NCBI GenBank assembly: GCA_016184445.1 | Contig: JACPCT010000218.1 | Location: 1-7,924, forward strand | Reading direction: 5' to 3' | Origin: Candidatus Tectimicrobiota bacterium | GTDB lineage: Bacteria > UBA8248 | Length of the DNA: 7,924 nt | The notes under the pieces: model-generated | Database searches by the model: none | Seen by the model: the letters and a program-made list of their open reading frames with translations, nothing else | Told to the model about the DNA's origin: nothing | Made by a program: the position numbers and the translations under genes | Part shown: one piece after another, positions 1 to 5,597 of the stretch | Numbering within the stretch: position 1 is the stretch's first letter | Layout of the letters: each line of letters begins with the position of its first letter

Positions 1-376
1 GCGGGCCAACATGGCCGGGCTCACCATCCGGGTGGGGGGCTTCGAGAGCGACCCCCCCATCACGGAGGGCGTCTCCTCGGGGGATTTCCTGGACCTCGAG
101 CACGCGGGCGTGGTGGCCGAGGCCGAGCGCCGGGGGAACCCCCACATGGTCTTGACCCTCGACGCCTTGACGCCCGAGGACGTGGCAGCGGCCATCGCGC
201 TGTGGCAGTGGGCGGCGGTGTACGGGGGGGTACTGCGGGGGGTGAACCCCTTCGACCAGCCCGCCGTCGAGGGGAGCAAGCAGACCACCATCGAGATGTT
301 CGAGAAGTTCGGCCCCGCCATCCGGAAGCAGCTCGCCCGCTTCCGGGAGGAGGCGGCGGTGAGGCTGGAGACGTAG
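1..376 (+). CDS. pgi: Glucose-6-phosphate isomerase, C-terminal part (5' truncated by window edge)
   Basis: C-terminal part of phosphoglucose isomerase, the cytosolic enzyme that interconverts glucose-6-phosphate and fructose-6-phosphate. The frame is already open at the left edge (R-A-N precede the first ATG at 11), so that ATG is internal and the true start lies outside. The diagnostic stretch is GVNPFDQPAVEGSK, about 80-90 residues into the visible part. It matches the conserved NPFDQPGVExxK signature, whose lysine is the family's catalytic/ring-opening residue and is present here. Before it comes the helix TPEDVAAAIALWQWAAVYGG, usual for this family. About 120 residues of an expected 430-550 are visible. 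The TAG stop lies inside the left arm of a perfect palindrome that probably terminates transcription. A fused transaldolase-Pgi cannot be excluded because the N-terminus is missing, but the C-terminal assignment is solid. Confidence 0.85.
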   Translation, partial: RANMAGLTIRVGGFESDPPITEGVSSGDFLDLEHAGVVAEAERRGNPHMVLTLDALTPEDVAAAIALWQWAAVYGGVLRGVNPFDQPAVEGSKQTTIEMFEKFGPAIRKQLARFREEAAVRLET

Positions 377-407
377 GGGCGTATTGCAATACGCCCCTAC
401 TTTTTTT
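373..407 (+). terminator. Perfect 28-bp palindrome plus T-run, intrinsic terminator of pgi
   Basis: Left arm GTAGGGGCGTATTG (373-386) is followed directly by its exact reverse complement (387-400) and then seven T residues (401-407). This is a strong Rho-independent terminator for the + strand. The arm begins inside the stop codon region of pgi, so the TAG stop is part of the palindrome. No T-run lies on the other side, so termination of the convergent cyclase gene by this hairpin is less certain. It belongs to the same sequence family as the palindromes at 4688-4719 and 5497-5524. Confidence 0.85.
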
Positions 408-426
408 GGACAGATGCTTTTGAGAA

Positions 427-1911
427 TCAGGCGCCCGCCGCCTCCTTCGCCTTGGCGGCCTCCGCCGCGTCGATGGGGTCGAAGCTCCCGACCGGGTAGA
501 CCACCCCGGTCGGGATCACCTGGTAGATGGGCATGGGCTCGGGGACGTTCTTGAGGTTGTGCCGGCCCATGTCCACGAGGGCGTAGCGGTCCCGCACCCG
601 CCGGGCCGTCTCGGGCCCGATCATGATGCGGCCCTTGGTGGCCACCTTGCCGATGCGGGCCGAGTGGTTGGTGACGGGGCCGAGGGCGGTGAAGGTCCAG
701 CGGGCGCTCCCGCCCGGCGCCTCGAACTTGTTGGCCCCGACGGAGCACACCCCCGAGTTGATCCCGATGTTGGCGAAGACCTCGGGGTAGCCCTTGGGGC
801 GGGCGGCGTTGATCTCGGCGGTCTTGGCCCGGATCTTGATGGATGCCTCGATTGAGTTGAGCGCGTGGGCGGCGGGGTCGGCGTCCTGGAAGATGAGCAT
901 CAGGCCGTCCCCCGCCGTCTCGTTGATCTCCCCCTTGTACTCGCCGACGATCTCCAGGTAGGCGGAGAAGTACTTCTGCAGCGTCTGGTTGACCACCTGC
1001 TGCGGGAACATCTCGCTCATCCGGGTGTAGCCCTCGAGGTCGAGGAAGATGATGGTGATGTCCTTGTCCTGCTGGGCGAGGGTGTCGGCCTCGGGGTTCT
1101 CCTCCAGCAGCCGCTTGACGGAGGCGGGCACGAACTTGGAGAGCTGGCTCTTGACGGCCTCCAGCAGCTCCACCTTGTGGCGGCTCTCCTGGAGCTCCCC
1201 GAGGGTCCGCTCCAGATCGGTGTTCTTGTTCTGGAGGTCGCCGTAGGCCCGGCTGAGGGACTGGGCCATGTTCCTGAAGCTCCCGCCGAGGCGCCCGATC
1301 TCGTCCGGCCCCGTGTAGGGCTCGCACACGAACATTCCCTGCCCGAGCAATTCGGCGCAGGCGGCGAGGTTCTGGATGGGCTGGATGACCGTCCGCCGCA
1401 GGTAGAAGATGAGCAGGAGGGCGACGGCGAGCAGGGTCGCGGCCGCGATGGCGATCTGGCGGTTCCGCTGGGTGGCGACCTTGGCGATGAGATCGCTCAC
1501 GTCGGTGGAGACCCGGACGATCCCCTGCACCTTGGAGTCCGTCTCGTGGCAGACCTGGCACCGCTCCTCGTTCTCGAGGGGCTTGAGGAAGGTGAGGAGG
1601 CGGACCGTCTTGTCGCCGGGCTCCCGGACGTTCTCCATCCAGAAGGTCTCCCGGCCGGAGGCGAGCGCCCGCTTGAAGTGGGCGTCCTGGCCCATGGAGT
1701 CCATCTTCTGCATCCGGGCGGCCTGGAGGCGGATGTTGCGCCCCACCCGGGGGTCGAGGGGAATCTGCTTCTCGTTCACCTTCTCGAGCGTGCGCAGGTC
1801 GGTGAAGGCCTCGGTGCCGTCCGTGCGGAAGACCTGGAGGGCCTTCACCCCCTCGGTGCGCTTGAGCTCGTCGAGGAGGGTCCGGGCGATGTCGGGCCGC
1901 CCGCCCAGCAT
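427..1911 (-). CDS. Class III nucleotide cyclase with CxxCH sensor domain and HAMP; N-terminus probably truncated
   Basis: Membrane-bound class III adenylate/guanylate cyclase, 494 aa as read. Residues 1-147 form an extracytoplasmic-type sensor with C118-Q-V-C-H122, a c-type heme attachment motif. A transmembrane helix spans about 152-171, a HAMP linker 172-225, a coiled coil about 225-255 and the cyclase domain about 283-467. Metal-binding aspartates are D291 (FLDLEGYTR) and D335 (AGDG); the transition-state pair N415/R419 is in TNHSARI. The adenine-selecting Lys and Asp/Thr positions appear as E331 and P412, so substrate choice is uncertain. Such sensors normally start with a first membrane helix. 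Here the frame is closed by TAA at 1954-1956, only 15 codons before the ATG, and no anchor is present. Those 15 codons (QTIHKSIRSN before the Met) still look like native sensor sequence, so the gene was probably cut there. The DapL-like fragment lies at the cut. The product may be non-functional or cytosolic. Confidence 0.85.
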   Translation of the reverse strand: MLGGRPDIARTLLDELKRTEGVKALQVFRTDGTEAFTDLRTLEKVNEKQIPLDPRVGRNIRLQAARMQKMDSMGQDAHFKRALASGRETFWMENVREPGDKTVRLLTFLKPLENEERCQVCHETDSKVQGIVRVSTDVSDLIAKVATQRNRQIAIAAATLLAVALLLIFYLRRTVIQPIQNLAACAELLGQGMFVCEPYTGPDEIGRLGGSFRNMAQSLSRAYGDLQNKNTDLERTLGELQESRHKVELLEAVKSQLSKFVPASVKRLLEENPEADTLAQQDKDITIIFLDLEGYTRMSEMFPQQVVNQTLQKYFSAYLEIVGEYKGEINETAGDGLMLIFQDADPAAHALNSIEASIKIRAKTAEINAARPKGYPEVFANIGINSGVCSVGANKFEAPGGSARWTFTALGPVTNHSARIGKVATKGRIMIGPETARRVRDRYALVDMGRHNLKNVPEPMPIYQVIPTGVVYPVGSFDPIDAAEAAKAKEAAGA

Positions 1912-1920
1912 GTTGCTGCG

Positions 1921-2085
1921 GATACTCTTGTGGATGGTCTGAAGAAAATTGGTTTAGAAGTTGAGATTCCTCAAGCCACCTTTTATGTCTGGATTTCAAC
2001 CCCCCCCGGCTATTCCTCTTCGCAAGCCGCCCTTCATCTGCTGGAAAAAACCGGGGTAGTCTGCACGCCGGGAACCGGATTCGGG
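1921..2085 (+). pseudogene. dapL: Fragment of LL-diaminopimelate aminotransferase (DapL), C-terminal region only
   Basis: The + strand reads DTLVDGLKKIGLEVEIPQ, then ATFYVWISTPPGYSS, then LLEKTGVVCTPGTGFG. This matches the C-terminal region of DapL-type class I aminotransferases (consensus RRDxLVDGLxxxGxxVxxPKATFYVW ... LLEKxGVVVTPGxGFG). DapL makes LL-diaminopimelate for lysine and peptidoglycan. Only about 55 codons remain. The PLP-lysine domain is absent upstream, and the expected next segment (GEGYxRxALT) is replaced by sequence belonging to the neighbouring DUF6282 gene. Codons such as GGT TTA GAA GTT GAG ATT are A/T-ending, unlike the neighbours. GC over 1921-2040 is 57 of 120 by hand count, while the flanks are far richer. 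This is a gene relic, a captured fragment or an assembly join. It cannot be functional alone. The left border is uncertain within about 1912-1950. Confidence 0.8.
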
Positions 2086-2095
2086 CGGAGCCGGG

Positions 2096-3004
2096 GAGCC
2101 CGAGGACGAAGGCGGGGTTGCGCTTCACCATGATCCCGATCTCCTCCGGGGTGATCCCGTGGTCGAGCATGAGCTGGATGAAGACCCGCAGCCCCTCCCA
2201 GGGCGGGGCGTTGTGGAGCTGGCCCAGGTCGGAGGAGAGGAGGGTGTGTTCGGGGCCGACGGCCCGCACCATCTTCACCTGCTCCCGCACCGAGATGGGG
2301 GGGGCGCCCTTGCGGGTGGGGTAGGCCCCCCAATGGGTGAAGCAGAAGATGGCCAGGTGCTCGATGAGCGCCCCCATGCGGGCGAACTCCACCTGCTCCT
2401 CGATGGAGGCGTCGGCGATGTACTCGGGGTGCTGGACGACGATGCGCTCGGCGCCCTCCTCCCGGGCTGTCTCGATCAGCGCCCGCACCTCGCCCGGGTC
2501 CAGGTGGCCGGTGCTGAGGCAGACGCCGGCCTGGGCGACGAGGCGGCAGATGGTGCGCACCTCGGGCAGGACCTTCCGGCGCTTCTCGTCGGTGAAGATG
2601 GTGATGCCCTTCTCGTCGAGCTTGACCCCGCCGGTCTGCCTCATGCCGGGCAGGTGGGGGGAGCCCACCTTCTTGAGGTGGTTCAGGGCGCTCAGGGTGG
2701 GCATCCAGACCATCCGGGCCCCCAGGCGGATGGCGGTGTCCACGGCGAAGGGGTTCAAGCCCCCCACGGCCTGATTCAGGGTGACGCCGCCGTAGACCTC
2801 GATGGCGTCCCCCACCGCCCGGCGGACGAGGGGCACCCGCCCCGAGGTGTCCCCGTGGTGGAACTTGAAGGTCACCGCGCGCATCCCCACCGAGGCCGCC
2901 CCCTGGGCGCACTCGATGTTGTCCACCAGCCGGGGGAAGAGGCTGGGGGCGGCGTGGATGTGGGTGTCGATGGCCCCCTGGAGGAGCCGCAGATCGCCGC
3001 GCAC
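2096..3004 (-). CDS. DUF6282-type TIM-barrel amidohydrolase-like protein, native 3' end and stop missing
   Basis: About 303 recognisable residues beginning GTG (VRGDLRLLQG). The start is supported by an upstream GGGAG about 7 nt away and an in-frame TGA just upstream. The family has an amidohydrolase-like metal-binding fold of unknown substrate. Visible motifs: IDTHIHAAPS (12-21, the HxH strand-1 motif), TFKFHH (45-50, Lys plus His pair), LSTGHLDPGE (163-172), QHPEY (191-195) and LSSDLGQ (256-262). The text ends with EEIGIMVKRNPAFVLGL, the usual closing helix of such proteins, so the protein is nearly complete. There is no stop after it. The frame runs on through the DapL-like fragment and the whole antisense side of the cyclase without a stop to the left window edge, so the native terminus has been lost. 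It is divergent from the amidohydrolase pair, which suggests a shared locus. The family assignment is from motif memory, not a search. Confidence 0.75.
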
Positions 3005-3084
3005 GGAATCTCTCCCGAGTCAGGAATAAGGACGAACCGGCCTAGGCTAGCCCAAGGAGAGGGCGGCGGCAATCGCTCCCTTCC

Positions 3085-3113
3085 TTCCCCCGGAACGCCG
3101 GGGCCGATATAGT
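3085..3113 (+). promoter_or_regulatory. Candidate promoter of the amidohydrolase pair in the divergent spacer
   Basis: TATAGT at 3108-3113 is a good -10 box in a GC-rich spacer. A weak TTCCCC -35 lies 17 bp upstream (3085-3090). A 6-bp stem CCCCGG/CCGGGG (3088-3093 with 3098-3103) sits between and over these boxes and could be an operator. The resulting leader would be about 45 nt. No convincing promoter for the leftward DUF6282 gene was seen in the same 159-bp spacer. Confidence 0.35.
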
Positions 3114-3153
3114 ATTCCCCTCCGCATCCCCGGAACTCCGCCGAGGCGTTGTC

Positions 3154-3158
3154 GGGAG
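3154..3158 (+). promoter_or_regulatory. Shine-Dalgarno GGGAG that selects the ATG at 3164
   Basis: GGGAG ends 5 nt before ATG 3164. A longer reading from TTG 3149 would place this site inside the coding region and has no ribosome site of its own, so ATG 3164 is preferred. Confidence 0.7.
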
Positions 3159-3163
3159 ACCCC

Positions 3164-3934
3164 ATGCCGCCTGTCATCGACCACCACGCGCACATCAACC
3201 TCAACTACGGCCACCGCCACAAGACGGGCGCCGAGGACGTGCTCCGGAGCATGGACGAGGCGGGGGTGGACCAGAGCATCCTCATCGACCTCTCCGCCCT
3301 CTACGGGGGCGATTACCGGGCGGGCAACGCCGAGGCGGCCGGGATCGCGGCCCGGCGCCCCGACCGCTTCATGTGCTTCGCCTACCTGCACCCCCCCCTG
3401 CACGGGGTCGAGGAGTGCCTCCGGCACGTGGACGAGGCGGTGAAGGAGATGGGCCACCTCGGGCTCAAGCTGCACCCCGTCTCGGACTGCCACCCCGCGA
3501 ACAGCCGGGAGTACGTCTACCCCATTCTGGAGAGGTGCCGGGAGCTCGGGGTCCCCATCTTCATCCACGCGGGCCACGCCCCCTTCAGCGGGCCCATCCT
3601 CTTCGCGGACATCGCCCGCGACTTCCCGGACGTGGACATCATCCTCGGCCACATCGGCCACGCCATGTTCGCCGACGCCTGCTACGTGGCGAAGAAGTAC
3701 CCCAACCTCTGGATCGACACCTCCATGAACCACGGGGGGCCCCTGCGCAACGCCCTGGCGGCGGTGGGGCCCCGGCGCCTGCTCTACGGCTCGGACAACC
3801 CCACCAGCCACCCCATCGCCTGCAAGAGCCTCATTGAGTCCCTGGAGATCACCCGGGAGGAGAAGGACCTCATCCTGGGCGGCAACATCCGCCGCCTCCT
3901 GGGGCTGGAGGGGAAGAAGGGGGGACGCAAGTGA
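3164..3934 (+). CDS. Amidohydrolase-2 family protein (ACMSD-like metal-dependent hydrolase/decarboxylase)
   Basis: 256-aa TIM-barrel protein of the amidohydrolase_2 family, which contains metal-dependent hydrolases and decarboxylases such as ACMSD and related enzymes. The substrate cannot be told from sequence. It opens with MPPVIDHHAHIN; H8 and H10 form the strand-1 HxH motif. Further ligand or active-site positions are K102/H104 (GLKLHP), H135 and H138 (IHAGH), H163 and H166 (LGHIGH) and D211 (YGSDNP). All expected metal ligands are present, so it should be catalytically competent. The closing ILGGNIRRLLGL is the family's C-terminal helix. The TGA stop overlaps the GTG start of the next gene (GTGA), implying one mRNA and coupled translation. 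Length is slightly short for the family (usual 260-330) but nothing appears missing. It is divergently arranged with the DUF6282 gene. Confidence 0.88.
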   Translation: MPPVIDHHAHINLNYGHRHKTGAEDVLRSMDEAGVDQSILIDLSALYGGDYRAGNAEAAGIAARRPDRFMCFAYLHPPLHGVEECLRHVDEAVKEMGHLGLKLHPVSDCHPANSREYVYPILERCRELGVPIFIHAGHAPFSGPILFADIARDFPDVDIILGHIGHAMFADACYVAKKYPNLWIDTSMNHGGPLRNALAAVGPRRLLYGSDNPTSHPIACKSLIESLEITREEKDLILGGNIRRLLGLEGKKGGRK

Positions 3935-4668
3935 TCTTCGACACCGCGGTCTGCCTGCGGCATCCCCACCTGCCCCAGGGCCGGGAGGCCGGCGAGATCC
4001 TGCGGGCCATGGACGCCGCGGGGGTGGACCGGGCGGCCCTCATGCCCTTCGAGGTCGTCCAGCGCTTCAACTGGCGGGAGGCGAACGAGCGCGTCGCCGC
4101 CTTCTGCCGATCCCGCCCGGACCGCTTCCGCGGCTGGGGGACGCTCAACCACTACGACGGGCCGGAGGAGACCGACCGCATCGCCGACCTCGGCCTGCGC
4201 GGGGCCCGCATCTTCACCTCCTGGGGCTTCACGCCCGGGACGGGCCTCATCGAACGCTTCTACGTGCCCATCGCGGAGAAGTGCCGGGAGCGGGGGATGC
4301 TCTTCTCCATCGAGCACGAGGGCCACATGCCCACCCTGGGGGGGGCGGTCTACAGCGACTGCATCGTGGCGGACGCCCTGCCGGATCGCCCCGTCCTCAT
4401 GAGCCGCTGCTGGACGTGGGGCTTCTGGCCGGACTACCTGGCCGCGCTCCGGGAGTGCCCGAACCTCGTCATCGAGGTGGGGGTGGCGCCCTCGAGCTGG
4501 ATCCGCCGGGCGGCCGAGGAGGCCGGGGCGGACCGCATGGTGATGGGCTCCTGGTGGCCCGAGCAGGAGCCCGCCGCCGTCATCGCCCACGTCCGGGGGC
4601 TGGGGCTCCCGACGGAGGACGAGGAGAAGATCCTGGGGGGCACGGCGGCACGGCTGTTCGGGAAATAG
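3931..4668 (+). CDS. Divergent amidohydrolase-2 paralogue lacking most metal ligands (probable pseudoenzyme)
   Basis: 245 aa, starting with GTG 3931, which overlaps the upstream stop by four bases. It is clearly a paralogue of the preceding protein: AGVDRAALMPF, ANERVAAFCRSRPDRF, YVPIAEKCRERGM and DEEKILGGTAARLFG align with the matching segments there. The metal centre is largely gone. The N-terminal HxH is replaced (MIFDTAVCLR), the strand-6 LGHIGH became VLMSRCW, and the strand-8 GSDNP became GSWWPEQEP. Only the strand-5 H129 and H132 (EHEGHMP) remain. It is intact in frame with normal codon use, so selection seems to keep it. Likely roles are a non-catalytic subunit with the upstream enzyme or a shifted, metal-independent function. 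This is inference; subunit pairing is not shown by sequence. Confidence 0.82.
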   Translation: MIFDTAVCLRHPHLPQGREAGEILRAMDAAGVDRAALMPFEVVQRFNWREANERVAAFCRSRPDRFRGWGTLNHYDGPEETDRIADLGLRGARIFTSWGFTPGTGLIERFYVPIAEKCRERGMLFSIEHEGHMPTLGGAVYSDCIVADALPDRPVLMSRCWTWGFWPDYLAALRECPNLVIEVGVAPSSWIRRAAEEAGADRMVMGSWWPEQEPAAVIAHVRGLGLPTEDEEKILGGTAARLFGK

Positions 4669-4680
4669 GGTGGCCGGGGA

Positions 4681-4732
4681 GGCCTGTCCGTGGGGGCGAC
4701 CGGCCGGTCGCCCCCACGGCTCGTCGCAGGCC
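4681..4732. repeat. Perfect 32-bp palindrome with outer inverted repeat, after the amidohydrolase pair
   Basis: The core palindrome spans 4688-4719: CCGTGGGGGCGACCGG followed by its exact reverse complement. Outer arms GGCCTG (4681-4686) and CAGGCC (4727-4732) add a second pairing layer. It starts about 12 nt after the TAG stop of the amidohydrolase pair and would form a very stable hairpin. No T-run follows, so it may act as a transcript 3' end stabiliser, a Rho-linked terminator or simply a dispersed repeat. The outer GTGGGGGCG/CGCCCCCAC arms place it with the repeats at 373 and 5497. Confidence 0.8.
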
Positions 4733-4949
4733 GGAGGGGGAGGGAGAAAATCTCTCCGTGCCGGAACCTGCGCGAAATTGATGCAAGAGGCTCCGGGGAG
4801 GAGGGGCCTCTATTCCCGGCGGGGCCGGTGCGCCAGCCCTTCCGGGGGGGGCTCCAGGGAGCGGGGTTCCGGCGGTGTCCGGGGAATTCCGGGACATTCA
4901 GGCTCCGAAAATTACCCTTTGCCGCCCCGGCCCCTTGAGGAATTGGCGG
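4733..4949. other. Non-coding spacer upstream of the VOC gene
   Basis: No credible gene is seen. The + frame stays open from 4670, but its product shows no family features and its codon pattern is unlike the neighbours. The ribosome site at 5012 shows where translation really begins. The sequence turns from GC-rich to AT-richer near 4905. A degenerate element at 4887-4901 (TTCC, six bases, TTCAG) resembles the tandem repeat that follows. I could not identify a convincing -35/-10 pair. Confidence 0.5.
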
Positions 4950-4989
4950 TTCCAGGGGTGTTCAGCGAATTCCAGTGTTTTTCAGTGAA
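4950..4989 (+). repeat. Two tandem 20-bp imperfect direct repeats in the VOC leader
   Basis: Units 4950-4969 (TTCCAGGGGTGTTCAGCGAA) and 4970-4989 (TTCCAGTGTTTTTCAGTGAA) match at 16 of 20 positions with an exact 20-bp period. A TTTTTC/GAAAAA pair (4978-4983 with 4987-4992) can form a small hairpin in the second unit. The position, 35-75 nt before the start codon, fits a tandem operator or a leader element. Function is not known. Confidence 0.5.
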
Positions 4990-5011
4990 AAAATTCGGAG
5001 TCCTCGCGGCG

Positions 5012-5017
5012 AGGAGG
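5012..5017 (+). promoter_or_regulatory. Consensus Shine-Dalgarno AGGAGG fixing the GTG start at 5024
   Basis: AGGAGG lies 6 nt before GTG 5024. This is the strongest ribosome binding site in the window and rules out the longer upstream readings of the same frame. Confidence 0.85.
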
Positions 5018-5023
5018 TGTCAC

Positions 5024-5458
5024 GTGATCGAGAACATCCACCACTCCTGCATCTGCGTCCGGGACATGGAGCGCTCCCTCGCCCTCTACCAGGGGGTCCT
5101 CGGCATGGAGAAGGTGCAGGACACCCACTTCGAGGGGGCGGTGATCGACCGCCTGCTGGAGCTCCAGGGGGCGCGCTTCCGCATCGTCCACCTCAAGGTG
5201 GGGGGGGACATCCTCGAATTGATGCAGTTCGAGCGCCCCGCCGGCCAGGACAAGGCGGCGGGCCACATGGTCAACGACCGGGGCCTCACCCACTTCTGCT
5301 TCACGGTGAAGGACACGGACGAGGTCTTCCGCCGCCTGAAGGAGGAGGGCCTCGCCTTCACCTGCGACCCGGTCACCACGCCCACCGGGCGCAAGGTGGC
5401 CTACTTCCGCGACCCGGACGGGATCCTCGTCGAGATCCTCCAGGAGGCGGGAAGGTAG
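5024..5458 (+). CDS. VOC (glyoxalase/bleomycin-resistance fold) family protein
   Basis: 144-aa single-unit vicinal oxygen chelate protein made of two beta-alpha-beta-beta-beta modules. Such proteins bind a divalent metal and act as glyoxalase I, epimerases or dioxygenases. All four classic metal ligand positions are visible: H7 (IHHSCICVRD), E65 (DILELMQFE), H90 (GLTHFCFTV) and E137 (DPDGILVEILQ). The first module carries DMERSLALYQGVLGM, the usual VOC helix-strand signature. The start is fixed by AGGAGG. Substrate is unresolved; lactoylglutathione lyase-like or methylmalonyl-CoA epimerase-like activity are both possible. It faces a broken methylglyoxal synthase gene, which would fit methylglyoxal metabolism, but convergent position alone is weak evidence. 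It probably forms its own transcript, bounded by palindromes on both sides. Confidence 0.87.
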   Translation: MIENIHHSCICVRDMERSLALYQGVLGMEKVQDTHFEGAVIDRLLELQGARFRIVHLKVGGDILELMQFERPAGQDKAAGHMVNDRGLTHFCFTVKDTDEVFRRLKEEGLAFTCDPVTTPTGRKVAYFRDPDGILVEILQEAGR

Positions 5459-5496
5459 GGGGGGCGGATGAGGGTAGAGAGATGTTGGCGCATTTC

Positions 5497-5524
5497 GTAG
5501 GGGCGGTTCGCGAACCGCCCCTAC
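5497..5524. repeat. Perfect 28-bp palindrome after the VOC gene
   Basis: GTAGGGGCGGTTCG (5497-5510) is followed by its exact reverse complement (5511-5524), about 40 nt past the VOC stop. The outer nine bases on each side are identical to those of the palindrome at 373-400, while the inner core differs symmetrically on both arms. No T-run follows. It may terminate or stabilise the VOC transcript, or simply be a copy of a dispersed repeat. Confidence 0.85.
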
Positions 5525-5548
5525 AGGGCATCGCGCGGCGGGGTCCGC

Positions 5549-5596
5549 AGGGGCGAGGCGACTCGACTGAGCTCGCCGAAGTCATGCCTCGCCCCT
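5549..5596. terminator. Interrupted inverted repeat between convergent VOC and mgsA genes
   Basis: Arms AGGGGCGAGGC (5549-5559) and GCCTCGCCCCT (5586-5596) are exact reverse complements. Inside them GACT (5560-5563) pairs with AGTC (5580-5583), leaving a 16-nt loop. The right arm ends one base before the stop of the mgsA remnant, so the hairpin is positioned to end leftward transcripts, and possibly rightward ones. There is no T-run. The GGGGCG/CGCCCC outer motif relates it to the perfect palindromes nearby. Confidence 0.6.
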
Positions 5597-5597
5597 A

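Noticed and set aside
2008..2017. Run of eight C bases in the dapL-like fragment as a frameshift site
   Set aside because: The DapL-like frame reads correctly on both sides of the run (ACC CCC CCC GGC), so there is no sign of slippage.
865..2133. Long + strand open frame of 422 codons antisense to the cyclase
   Set aside because: The product is a low-complexity Leu/Val/Glu/Gly string typical of antisense reading of a GC-rich gene. Only its last 55 codons, the dapL-like fragment, have family features.
2159..3112. Long + strand frame opposite the DUF6282 gene
   Set aside because: It is rich in Gly, Asp, His and Leu with no motif. The opposite strand gives a coherent TIM-barrel protein with HxH and closing helix.
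3047..3811. Minus-strand frame of 254 codons opposite the first amidohydrolase
   Set aside because: Val/Glu/Asp/Gly-rich shadow. The + strand carries the full metal-ligand set.
4670..5023. N-terminal extension of the VOC protein from an upstream start
   Set aside because: The extra 118 residues are Gly/Arg/Ser-rich without family features and cross the 32-bp palindrome. The consensus AGGAGG at 5012 clearly serves GTG 5024.
373..5524. CRISPR array or IS element ends formed by the palindromes
   Set aside because: The copies are kilobases apart, lack regular spacers and have no transposase or cas gene between them.
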